This document shows, in pieces, positions 1-7,923 of a stretch of DNA of 64,000 nucleotides (position 1 is its first letter; each line of letters starts with the position of its first letter). The position numbers were made by a program, and so were the translations under genes. Source of the stretch: Treponema sp. (GTDB lineage: Bacteria > Spirochaetota > Spirochaetia > Treponematales > Treponemataceae); the NCBI GenBank assembly GCA_024402595.1, contig JAKSTL010000001.1, positions 1-64,000 on the forward strand, given 5' to 3'. A model generated the notes under the pieces. The model ran no database searches. It saw only the letters and a list, made by a program, of their open reading frames with translations, and had not been told where the DNA came from.

Positions 1-1123
1 CATAAATTGGAAGAATAATTCCCATAACACCAATTGGCATTCCTTTTCCAGCCATCAAAGAAAGTGTAAGGAAGAAACATCCCATTGGAACACCAGCATT
101 TCCAACTGCAGAAATAACAGAAATCAAAATCCAAGAAATTACAGTAATAAGATTTAATTCAACACCACCGTTCTTCATTACAAAAAGAGATGTAACAAGA
201 ATAAATGCCGCACAACCGTTCATATTGATTGTAGTACACATTGGAAGAATAAATCTAGAAAACTTTTTGTCACATTTTACACGGTTTTCAACACAATCCA
301 TTGTTACAGGAAGTGTTGCAGCCGAAGATTTTGTGAACAAAGCAGTCAAAATTGCAGGAATCATATTCTTAAAATGCTTCAAAGGATTTATTCCACGAAT
401 CAACAAGAAGATAGAAAGAACAATAAAGAACTGAATCAAGTTTCCGCTCAAAACAACAGCAACATATCTACCAATAGAATCTGCAACAATACCAGCAGAC
501 AAATCAGAAACCAACTGAGCTGTAAATGCAACAATACCAATTGGAAGAATTGCAATAATCCATCCAATTACCATAAATACCATTTCCTGAAAACCATTGA
601 TAACATTCAAAATAGTTGTTTTCTTTTCAGATTCTTTCATTTTAGAAATTGCAATACCAAAAGCAAAAGAAACAATCAAAATAGAAAGAACATTTCCAGA
701 TACAAAAGGATAAAGAATATTATCAGGAATAGCACTTACAAAATAACTAAGGAAAGAAGATGAGTTCATATCAGCAATTTTATCTGCACTAACACCTTCG
801 TAAACAGAAGCAGAAAGAACTTCTGGTTTAATTACAAAGAACAAAATTGCAGCAATTGTAGAAGCCGCAAGAGTTGTCAAAAGAGTGTACATCAAAGTTC
901 TTCTAAAAATCTTTCCAGTTTCTTTATTTCCACCAAGCATAGCAAGAGTAGTAAGAACAGAAACAGCAATTGCAGGAACCGCAGTAAACTTAAAGAGTCT
1001 TGTAAAAACAGTTGCAACAAAATTACAGATTTCATCAATAACTGCAACATGCAAAGACCCTAAAACAGCACCAATAATAAGTGCTCCAACCCAAAAAATT
1101 ACTTGTTTTATTTGTTTAGACAT
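1..1123 (-). CDS. Dicarboxylate/amino acid:cation symporter (DAACS family), C-terminus cut by window edge
   Basis: Reading the minus strand from the ATG at 1123 gives an open frame of 374 residues that runs off the window start. It is a multi-spanning inner-membrane protein. Family marks are a serine-containing TKSSAATLPVT stretch near residue 263, TTINMNGCA near residue 296 (the usual form is TINMDGTA, part of the Na+/substrate site) and a GNAGVPMG segment near residue 339. The family imports dicarboxylates or acidic/neutral amino acids with Na+ or H+; the substrate cannot be read here. It is divergent from the U32 gene at 1268. Family is secure, substrate is not. Confidence 0.85.
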   Translation of the reverse strand, partial: MSKQIKQVIFWVGALIIGAVLGSLHVAVIDEICNFVATVFTRLFKFTAVPAIAVSVLTTLAMLGGNKETGKIFRRTLMYTLLTTLAASTIAAILFFVIKPEVLSASVYEGVSADKIADMNSSSFLSYFVSAIPDNILYPFVSGNVLSILIVSFAFGIAISKMKESEKKTTILNVINGFQEMVFMVIGWIIAILPIGIVAFTAQLVSDLSAGIVADSIGRYVAVVLSGNLIQFFIVLSIFLLIRGINPLKHFKNMIPAILTALFTKSSAATLPVTMDCVENRVKCDKKFSRFILPMCTTINMNGCAAFILVTSLFVMKNGGVELNLITVISWILISVISAVGNAGVPMGCFFLTLSLMAGKGMPIGVMGIILPIY

Positions 1124-1267
1124 AATAACTCCGTTACTATTCATAATAACAAAAAAACTCTTTGTAAACAATCTTTTTCCAAGTCCATTCTATTTAAAAT
1201 CCACTGCTTCAACGCTGCAAAATAAAAAACTATACTTTATGTCACAAAAAATATTATACTATCAACC

Positions 1268-3688
1268 ATGATAGATAAAAATCTGGTTGAATTATTGGCT
1301 CCAGCAGGAGATGAAGAATGTTTTAAAGCCGCCATTGCCGCAGGTGCAGACGCAGTTTATTTTGGAATGGAACAATTTAGTGCCAGAACTAGAGCAAAAA
1401 ACATTACAGTAAATCAGGCAAAATATCTTATCCCTCTGGCTCACCAGCATAATTGCAAAACTTACCTAACTTTAAATACATTAATCACCGACAAGGAAAT
1501 GCAAACAGCACTTTCTCTTGTAGAAAAAGCAGTTGAATGCGGAATTGATGCAGTTATTATTCAAGATTTGGGAGTTTTAAACCTTGTTCATTCTTATTTT
1601 CCAGATTTAGAATTACACGCTTCAACCCAAATGACAACCCATAATCTTTCTCAATGTGCATATCTTTCAAAGCTTGGAGTTTCTCAAATAAACTTAAGTC
1701 GAGAACTATCCCTTCCAGAACTTCAAAAAAATACGACCTATCTTCATTCCCAGCATATTATTCCCGAGATTTTTGTCCATGGCGCTTTCTGCATTTCTTA
1801 TTCTGGACAATGCTATCTTTCTGAACATCTTTACAACCAAGCCGGAAACCGTGGAGATTGTGTTCAACCTTGTCGTCGTAACTGGTGCACTCAAACTTCC
1901 ATCAAAGATGCAGCCAGTCACAAATCCTCTTTCCAACCACTGTTTCATCTAAAAGATAATTGCGCCTTTCCTCTAGCAGACAAATTAATCAACCAGAATA
2001 TGCCCTTAAGTCTTAAAATTGAAGGACGCATTAAAAATGCAGAATATGTTTGGGCTGTTACAAGCGCTTGGCGAGAACAAATCAATTTAATATTGGCAGA
2101 AAAAAACATTCTCAAAAGTTCCCCAAAGTTAACAGGAGCTATCAACAGAGATTACACCTGCGGCTATTTGGAAGGAAACATCAGTTCTCAAATGTTTTCC
2201 AATGGCACAAAAGATGTTTCCCAAATAAAGGCTGGAACTGTCAAAAATTACATTGCCGATTCAAAAACTCTTATTCTTAATAATGGAGAATTAATCAAAG
2301 GGGACAGACTAACTATAAAAACTCCATCAAATCAATTTATCTGCACTGCAACCGTTACAGAAAAAAACTCAAAGGGCTACAACATCCAAATTACAAACAA
2401 ACTTACAAAAAAAATTGTGAGCGGTCAGATTGTGTATAAAAACTCTTCGGTTATTACCCCCGAACAACTTTCCAAAATTATCAATCAACTTGCCCCGGAA
2501 AATAAACTTCAAAAAAACTGTAATTTAGAACTCCAAAGCAACTATAAAATAGACATTTCTGTAAAAGCCTTAGAAAATCAGCCACTTATGATTACCGTTA
2601 TAAGTCAAGGCCAGCAAGTGTCTGTAAAATCAAATCAACTTTTAGTAAAAGCTCAAAATGCAGGACTCACTCCAGAAACTTTACAACAAAAGCTTACAAA
2701 ACTTGGAGGTACTTGTTTTTCTCTCAATTCATTTACAATAGAAACTCTCGACCCAAATCTATTCATTCCTCTAGGTGAATTAAACAATCTTCGTCGCCAA
2801 GCCATTGAATTATTGATAAAAAAACTGGAAGACGCAAAAATCTCTTCCCCTTCCCCAATAACAAAAAGGCAAGAACTGATTCCTCCATTTTCTATAGAAA
2901 AACGCTCTAACCAAACTTCATCTACCAAAGCTTATCTTGTAGATAATATAAAAACCTTAGAGCAGCTTTTACAAAAACAATCTCTGCCCAACAAAACAGA
3001 ACTTACCGCCCAAGAGATTTCCTCCCCAAAAAATGATTTTAAAATTATTTTTGAACTTCCATCTGCCATCAATATCGTTCCGCTAGAACTTTTTGAATTA
3101 TTAAATCAGAATCCCCAGGTTGTTTTATACTTTAACAGCATTCTTATGGATCAGGATTTGAAAAATACCTTAGACTTTTTAAACCAATTCAATAATCTTA
3201 CAAACAGAGAAATCCTTTGCGAAAATACCGGCCTAGCCCACGAATTAAAAAAAATTGGTTGTAAAATTATCCTTGGTCCAAACTGCAATATTTATAACAG
3301 CTGGAATATTCAGCAATACATTCAAACTCTAAATCCTTGGGCAATCATCCCATCTTTAGAGCTTCAATCTGATGCATTAGAAAATCTCCATTTCCCAGAG
3401 AATGTCCAAATCTGGTATCCAAAAAAACTGCAAACCCTTTTAATGCAAAGTCGCCAATGCCTTGTTAAAAATGGCTCAAACTGTACAAAAGCCTGCGTAA
3501 ATAGAGCCTGTCTGGAAAATTGCCAGAAAACGCTTTTGTTAAAAGGTACTCAAAATGAAAATATAATTGCAGTAAAACGAAAAGGCTTTTATTCCGCCCT
3601 CTATTCCACAGAAAAAAAATACACCACAAAAGAGCTTTTTGAAAAAAAAGTTTCCACTTGGATTATAGATAATCGTTCATTTTCATAA
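1268..3688 (+). CDS. U32 family protein with DUF3656-like extension, RlhA-like (23S rRNA C2501 hydroxylation)
   Basis: The 806-residue protein starts LLAPAGDEECFKAAI, the TIM-barrel opening typical of the U32 'peptidase' family. Four cysteines, C175, C182, C198 and C202, lie in FCISYSGQC and RGDCVQPCR; in this family they bind an Fe-S cluster. LKIEGRIKNAEYV follows. The length and long C-terminal half match RlhA (YdcP), which makes 5-hydroxycytidine in 23S rRNA, better than the shorter TrhP or UbiU/V. A second cysteine-rich patch begins at C731 and may bind another metal centre; it is not part of the core family signature. No Shine-Dalgarno is visible, and a TATACT hexamer ends 7 bases before the ATG. 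The family call is firm and the RNA target is inferred. Confidence 0.8.
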   Translation: MIDKNLVELLAPAGDEECFKAAIAAGADAVYFGMEQFSARTRAKNITVNQAKYLIPLAHQHNCKTYLTLNTLITDKEMQTALSLVEKAVECGIDAVIIQDLGVLNLVHSYFPDLELHASTQMTTHNLSQCAYLSKLGVSQINLSRELSLPELQKNTTYLHSQHIIPEIFVHGAFCISYSGQCYLSEHLYNQAGNRGDCVQPCRRNWCTQTSIKDAASHKSSFQPLFHLKDNCAFPLADKLINQNMPLSLKIEGRIKNAEYVWAVTSAWREQINLILAEKNILKSSPKLTGAINRDYTCGYLEGNISSQMFSNGTKDVSQIKAGTVKNYIADSKTLILNNGELIKGDRLTIKTPSNQFICTATVTEKNSKGYNIQITNKLTKKIVSGQIVYKNSSVITPEQLSKIINQLAPENKLQKNCNLELQSNYKIDISVKALENQPLMITVISQGQQVSVKSNQLLVKAQNAGLTPETLQQKLTKLGGTCFSLNSFTIETLDPNLFIPLGELNNLRRQAIELLIKKLEDAKISSPSPITKRQELIPPFSIEKRSNQTSSTKAYLVDNIKTLEQLLQKQSLPNKTELTAQEISSPKNDFKIIFELPSAINIVPLELFELLNQNPQVVLYFNSILMDQDLKNTLDFLNQFNNLTNREILCENTGLAHELKKIGCKIILGPNCNIYNSWNIQQYIQTLNPWAIIPSLELQSDALENLHFPENVQIWYPKKLQTLLMQSRQCLVKNGSNCTKACVNRACLENCQKTLLLKGTQNENIIAVKRKGFYSALYSTEKKYTTKELFEKKVSTWIIDNRSFS

Positions 3689-3706
3689 TGAATTAAGGAA
3701 GTTTTT

Positions 3707-4552
3707 ATGGATTTATCAAACAAAATTGCAATTGTAACAGGTGCTAATTCAGGAATGGGTATGGCCACAGCAGCCGCCCTAAGCGATAAAGGTGCCACCG
3801 TCATTATGTTGTGCCGCAGTCAAGAACGAGGTCAAAAAGCGTTGGAAACATTAAATAAAACCAATGGCCGTCATTTAGATTTAATGCTTTGCGATTTAGG
3901 TGATTTTGAATCCATTCACAGCTTTGTTCAAAACTTCAAAAATAAATATTCCGCTGTAGATATTCTTGTAAATAACGCGGGGTTTATTTCTTTAGACAGA
4001 AGATTCACAAAGAATGGTCTTGAAATGCAGTTTGGTGTTAATCATATAGGACATTTTTTGCTTACAAATCTTCTTTTAGATTCCTTCAATCCAAAAGGAT
4101 GCATTGTAAATGTAGCATCTGGTGCCCACAAGGCTGGAAAAATCCATTTTGATGATATCAACCTAAAACATGGCTTTAATGTAGTAAAAGCTTATTCCCA
4201 AAGTAAACTGGCAAATGTTTTGTTCACAAGGGAATTAGCCCAGCAACTTAAAGATAAAAATATTACCGTCAATTGTTGTCATCCAGGTGCCGTTGCAACA
4301 AATATGGGAGTAGACAGAGATACTGGCTTTGGAAAACTAATTACAGGAATGCTAAAACCTTTTTTCCAAACTCCAGAACAAGGTGCTTCTACTGCAATTT
4401 TTCTAGCCACCGACGATGCTGTAAGTGGTATTACAGGTGAATATTTCTATAAATGCAAAATCGCCAAGTCTTCAAAATCTTCTAAAGATATGCAGCTGGC
4501 AAAAAAACTCTGGGATTTTAGCTGGGAACTGATTAATTCTTCTAGTAAATAG
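3707..4552 (+). CDS. Short-chain dehydrogenase/reductase (retinol-dehydrogenase-like)
   Basis: This 281-residue classical SDR has the Rossmann glycine motif TGANSGMG at residues 11-18, NNAG at 89-92, the catalytic serine S138 and YSQSK with Y163 and K167. It should catalyse NAD(P)-dependent oxidation or reduction of an alcohol or carbonyl; the CRS after beta-2 (C36-R37-S38) suggests NADP(H) preference, as in the retinol dehydrogenase/WWOX-like branch. It starts 18 bases after the U32 gene behind GGAAG, so the two are probably co-transcribed. Substrate is unknown. Confidence 0.85.
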   Translation: MDLSNKIAIVTGANSGMGMATAAALSDKGATVIMLCRSQERGQKALETLNKTNGRHLDLMLCDLGDFESIHSFVQNFKNKYSAVDILVNNAGFISLDRRFTKNGLEMQFGVNHIGHFLLTNLLLDSFNPKGCIVNVASGAHKAGKIHFDDINLKHGFNVVKAYSQSKLANVLFTRELAQQLKDKNITVNCCHPGAVATNMGVDRDTGFGKLITGMLKPFFQTPEQGASTAIFLATDDAVSGITGEYFYKCKIAKSSKSSKDMQLAKKLWDFSWELINSSSK

Positions 4553-4588
4553 AGAATTAGTTATATAAGGAAAAATAAAAATGCAAAC

Positions 4589-4634
4589 TGTACAACTGCG
4601 AAAAAATCCTTTTGAATATTTCCACAGTTGTACA
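4589..4634. repeat. 10-bp inverted repeat between convergent SDR and ohrR genes
   Basis: TGTACAACTG at 4589-4598 and CAGTTGTACA at 4625-4634 are perfect inverted arms around a 26-base loop. They lie between the SDR stop and the ohrR stop. On the minus strand T-rich sequence follows about 8 bases after the stem, so this may be the ohrR transcription terminator. The arms also share TGTACA with the OhrR-like operators further on. The role is uncertain. Confidence 0.4.
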
Positions 4635-4640
4635 AAAGCT

Positions 4641-5081
4641 TTACTTCATATTTTCCATCATTTGATGCAGACATTCCAGCAAATCTTTTGCTTTATCCAT
4701 ATCCACAATATTACAGCAAGCCATCTTCATTGGGATTTCCGAACATTTTTCTTTCATTGCCCATCCCTCTTCAGTAAGCTTTATAAAAACAGTTCGTTCA
4801 TCAGTTTTACTGCGATTTCTGGTAATAAGTTTTTGAGTTTCCATTTTTTTCAAAAGTGGTGTCAAAGTTCCCGAATCAAGAAACAGTTTTTTTCCTAAAT
4901 CCTTAACTGTAACTTCATCCTTTTCCCATAAACACATCAGTGTAATATACATAGTATAAGTAAGATTCAAAGGTTCTAAAAATGGCTGATATTTTCTGAT
5001 TACTTCTTTGGAACAAACATAAAGGGCAAAACAAAGCTGGTTATCTAATGCCAGCGGATTATAATTATTTTCTATTTTCAT
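4641..5081 (-). CDS. ohrR: OhrR-type MarR family organic-peroxide sensor/repressor
   Basis: From the ATG at 5081 the protein is 146 residues, normal for MarR proteins. It carries the one-Cys OhrR signature: DNQLCFALY with peroxide-reactive C17, followed by Y31 and Y42, which match the two tyrosines that hydrogen-bond the reactive cysteine in Bacillus subtilis OhrR. The winged-helix segment LFLDSGTLTPLLKKME and the wing sequence RSKTDERTVFI are nearly those of OhrR. A GTG at 5096 is in frame but would place the operator inside the gene, so the ATG is preferred. It diverges from a glutathione peroxidase, its probable target, and two operator-like sites lie between them. No ohr gene is visible here. 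Confidence 0.88.
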   Translation of the reverse strand: MKIENNYNPLALDNQLCFALYVCSKEVIRKYQPFLEPLNLTYTMYITLMCLWEKDEVTVKDLGKKLFLDSGTLTPLLKKMETQKLITRNRSKTDERTVFIKLTEEGWAMKEKCSEIPMKMACCNIVDMDKAKDLLECLHQMMENMK

Positions 5082-5085
5082 AATC

Positions 5086-5152
5086 AAATTGTACACAATT
5101 TAATTGACAAAATCAACATTACTTGTTATGTTTTTATTGTACACAATTAAAT
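5086..5152 (+). promoter_or_regulatory. gpx promoter with two OhrR-like operators
   Basis: TTGACA at 5104-5109 and TATGTT at 5127-5132 are separated by 17 bases and form a good sigma-70-type promoter reading toward gpx. Two near-identical elements with core ATTGTACACAATT followed by TAATT or AAAT lie at 5086-5109 and 5135-5152. They resemble the known B. subtilis OhrR operator (ATTGTATACAATTAAATTG). The first overlaps the -35 box and reaches the ohrR start region; the second covers the expected gpx transcription start. This layout would let OhrR repress gpx and itself until oxidised by peroxides. Site identity is by eye. Confidence 0.75.
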
Positions 5153-5175
5153 CTTATAAAACTAAAGGTGCTATT

Positions 5176-5655
5176 ATGACAGTTTACGATTACAAAGTTC
5201 GAGCTATGGATGGAAGCGAAGTTTCTCTTTCAGATTACAAAGGAAAAGTTTTGCTTATAGTTAATACAGCAACTGGTTGTGGTTTTACACCACAATATGA
5301 TGGTCTTCAGGACTTGTATGATAAATATAAAGAACAAGGCTTCGAGATTTTGGATTTTCCTTGCAATCAGTTCTTACAGCAAGCCCCTGGTTCAGAAGAA
5401 GAAATCCATTCCTTCTGTACAGGCAGATACGGAATTACTTTCCCACAGTTTGCTAAAATCGAAGTAAATGGAAAAAATGAAGACCCTCTCTACACATATC
5501 TTAAAAAAGAAAAAAGCGGTATTGGTTCTTCAAAAATCAAATGGAACTTTACAAAGTTTTTAATCGGTAAAGACGGCACTGTAAAAGCCCGTTTTGCACC
5601 AACTAAAACTCCAGAAAAAATTGATGCACAAATTGCAAAGGAATTAGGACTTTAA
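5176..5655 (+). CDS. Glutathione peroxidase family, probably thioredoxin-dependent peroxidase
   Basis: The 159-residue protein has NTATGCGFTPQY with peroxidatic cysteine C35 (cysteine, not selenocysteine), FPCNQF with Q65 and KWNFTKFL with W123 and N124, completing the catalytic tetrad. C81 in HSFCTGRYG matches the resolving cysteine of two-Cys, thioredoxin-using members such as yeast Gpx3, so thioredoxin rather than glutathione is the likely reductant. It would reduce hydrogen and organic peroxides in the cytoplasm. The ATG at 5176 is chosen because AAAGG precedes it; an in-frame upstream start would lie in the promoter. OhrR control is inferred from the operator-like sites. Confidence 0.92.
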   Translation: MTVYDYKVRAMDGSEVSLSDYKGKVLLIVNTATGCGFTPQYDGLQDLYDKYKEQGFEILDFPCNQFLQQAPGSEEEIHSFCTGRYGITFPQFAKIEVNGKNEDPLYTYLKKEKSGIGSSKIKWNFTKFLIGKDGTVKARFAPTKTPEKIDAQIAKELGL

Positions 5656-5722
5656 TTTGTCCATTCAACTCATTCACAGATAAATATTCAGCTAACGCGG
5701 TGTTTTTTAACGGAGACACGAT

Positions 5723-5965
5723 ATGACAAAGACTTACAAAACAAAAGATACTTGCGCAACAATGATTACATTTGACAAAGCCGACGATGGAACCATTACA
5801 AACATCAGTTTTACAGGTGGCTGCAATGGTAACTTAAAAGCAATTTCAAAACTGCTGGATGGAAAAAAAGCTCAGGAAATCCACGACCTTTTGATTGGAA
5901 ACATCTGTGGCCGTCGTCCTACTTCTTGTGCCGATCAGTTGGCAAAGGCTGTAATGGAAGCATAA
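5723..5965 (+). CDS. Stand-alone TSCPD domain protein (TIGR03905-like)
   Basis: The 80-residue protein has GGCNGNLKAIS and RRPTSCADQLA, the two cysteine-bearing stretches of the TSCPD family, a domain otherwise found at the C-terminus of some class II ribonucleotide reductases. The cysteines are C11, C34, C62 and C69, a possible metal-binding set. It follows gpx by 67 bases and has a GGAG ribosome site. Function is not established for the stand-alone form. Confidence 0.8.
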   Translation: MTKTYKTKDTCATMITFDKADDGTITNISFTGGCNGNLKAISKLLDGKKAQEIHDLLIGNICGRRPTSCADQLAKAVMEA

Positions 5966-6053
5966 CAAAGCTATAAATATAACCCTTTGCTATAGAAACA
6001 TTATTTTTACAGTTCTATAATCGTACTTGGAAAAAGTGTTTCAGGAGGCCATC

Positions 6054-6848
6054 ATGATTTCCGTCATAGCAAAGGGTTTATTAATTCCATTTCTTGGAAC
6101 TGTTCTTGGTTCAGCCTGCGTTCTTTTTATGAAAAAAGATTTGAGCCAAAAACTTCAAAAATCACTTTCGGGCTTTGCCGCAGGTGTAATGATTGCCGCC
6201 GCAGTTTGGAGCCTTTTAATTCCTTCTATGGAACAAGCAACAGAACAAGGCCTTGGAAAACTTGGATTTATTCCCGCAGTTGTAGGCTTCTGCTTTGGAA
6301 TGCTTTTTCTTCTTTTATTAGATGTAATTACCCCACACATGCACTTAAATGAAAGTGTAGAAGGTCCTAAAACAAATCTGTCAAAATCTGCAATGATGTT
6401 TCTAGCCGTAACTCTTCATAATATTCCAGAAGGAATGGCCGTTGGAGTTTTATACGCTGGCTGGTACACAGGTGCCGTTCAGGTTTCTACCTCTGCCGCT
6501 TTAGCTCTGGCAATTGGTATTGCAATTCAGAACTTTCCAGAAGGTGCCATAATTTCTATGCCTCTTCATAGCAAAGGTGTTTCAAAAATTAAAGCTTGTG
6601 TTTATGGAGTTCTCAGCGGAATTGTAGAACCTGTCGCCGGACTTATTACAATTCTTCTTGCAAAGTTAATAATTCCTGTTTTGCCTTACCTTTTAAGTTT
6701 TGCCGCAGGTGCTATGATTTATGTTGTTGTGGAAGAATTGGTTCCCGAAATGGCTGGCAATGAAAATGAACCTCATTCCAATTTGGGAACCATTATGTTT
6801 ATGATTGGTTTTTCCCTTATGATGATGCTGGATGTTGCCCTAGGTTAA
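6054..6848 (+). CDS. ZIP family divalent metal transporter (ZupT/GufA-like)
   Basis: The ATG at 6054 is chosen because a perfect AGGAGG lies at 6043-6048; an in-frame TTG at 6027 lacks this. The 264-residue protein has about eight hydrophobic spans. HNIPEGMAVG (H122, N123, E126) and QNFPEGAII (N160, E163) are the paired metal-binding motifs of TM4 and TM5 in ZIP importers such as ZupT. Transport of Zn2+, Fe2+ or Mn2+ into the cell is expected. The histidine-rich loop common in the family is short here (PHMHLNE). Confidence 0.9.
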   Translation: MISVIAKGLLIPFLGTVLGSACVLFMKKDLSQKLQKSLSGFAAGVMIAAAVWSLLIPSMEQATEQGLGKLGFIPAVVGFCFGMLFLLLLDVITPHMHLNESVEGPKTNLSKSAMMFLAVTLHNIPEGMAVGVLYAGWYTGAVQVSTSAALALAIGIAIQNFPEGAIISMPLHSKGVSKIKACVYGVLSGIVEPVAGLITILLAKLIIPVLPYLLSFAAGAMIYVVVEELVPEMAGNENEPHSNLGTIMFMIGFSLMMMLDVALG

Positions 6849-6876
6849 GATTTTTTCTTTTAAGACAATTAAAACT

Positions 6877-7863
6877 TTATTCAAATCTTTTCTTAAAAGC
6901 AGTTCCATCCCCGTAATCTCGTACTTCAAAAATCCGTCCAAGGGAATCATAATTATAAATGGAACATTTTTCTGACCAATTTCTATTCTCACAGATTCTA
7001 ACCGTAGCTTTTATTTTTGCATTTTCATAAATACACTGACTAATATAAAAATCATCACCACGCACATGCTTTTTTGCTACAAGGGCGTCTTTTACATAAA
7101 TAAGCTCTTCCTTGGCATTAAAATCCATTACAATTGAATCAATTTCTTTAAAATCAGAATCCTGAACTTTTTCCCCATCCCAAGCAGAAGCCTTTTTTAC
7201 TTTTTCCCCTTCATATTTGTAAAAAACATCTTTTGCACCAGATTTTCCCATTGCCACATATTCATGAATCACTCGGGACATATCATCATATTTATATTTG
7301 CGGTACACATTTACATTCACGCATTTTCCCACATCAAAACTAACAGGTGTTTTTATATTTTCCAAAAAAAAGTTCAAATCCGAAATAACCAGATCATTCC
7401 ATTTTGAGCCACTATAAACAGATTCTGCATAAATAACCAATTTTGTAGCAATCATCTTTTTGTCGCAATAAATTGTCTGTTCCTCCATTTTATCTTCCAA
7501 AAGAACAGACTTTTCCCCATCAAGATTGTTGCAATTAAATATTTTTACCCGCAGATTTTTAATTCTGTCATTCTTTTCAAAATATCTGTCGTCAAAATAA
7601 CCTGGCTTTATTGTAATTTTGTCAAAAACCGCTGGCTCCCCAAAATAGATTTCCAGCAAAGGCTTTTTACAATCAATTTCATCAAAAGTAACCGCATAAA
7701 CTGTATCAGAATTATCATCAAACATATTTACAGGTGAATAACGCACAAAATTATTTTTATCCACCAGCATTTGTTGTGCCACTGGAGCATAAATCTTTAT
7801 TTTTTCTGCAAAAAGTCCACTGCATATTAAAAAAGCAAAAACTATTACTAAAACTTTTTTCAT
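6877..7863 (-). CDS. Secreted protein with NADase-type glycan-binding (discoidin-like) domain
   Basis: The 328-residue protein begins with a signal peptide (MKKVLVIVFAFLICSGLFA). Residues about 35-170 read like the NADase-type glycan-binding fold common in spirochete exported proteins: SPVNMFDDNSDTVYAV, then LLEIYF, then KITIKPGYFDDRYFEKNDR. The C-terminal half holds motifs such as YNYDSLGRIFEVRDYGDG, like single RHS/YD repeats. It lies 60 bases downstream of a GH5 cellulase on the same strand, which suggests a helper for polysaccharide binding, but a TATACT-like -10 in the gap could drive it separately. Domain assignment is by pattern and function is inferred. Confidence 0.6.
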   Translation of the reverse strand: MKKVLVIVFAFLICSGLFAEKIKIYAPVAQQMLVDKNNFVRYSPVNMFDDNSDTVYAVTFDEIDCKKPLLEIYFGEPAVFDKITIKPGYFDDRYFEKNDRIKNLRVKIFNCNNLDGEKSVLLEDKMEEQTIYCDKKMIATKLVIYAESVYSGSKWNDLVISDLNFFLENIKTPVSFDVGKCVNVNVYRKYKYDDMSRVIHEYVAMGKSGAKDVFYKYEGEKVKKASAWDGEKVQDSDFKEIDSIVMDFNAKEELIYVKDALVAKKHVRGDDFYISQCIYENAKIKATVRICENRNWSEKCSIYNYDSLGRIFEVRDYGDGTAFKKRFE

Positions 7864-7923
7864 TGTTTCCCCATTTTTATGTGAGTTTAAGTATAACAGT
7901 TTCTACAGATTTATGCTTTCTTT

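Noticed and set aside
225-1271. Plus-strand frames at 225-434, 374-763 and 885-1271
   Set aside because: They are shadows opposite the DAACS symporter, whose minus-strand reading has clear family motifs; the window edge merely truncates the true gene.
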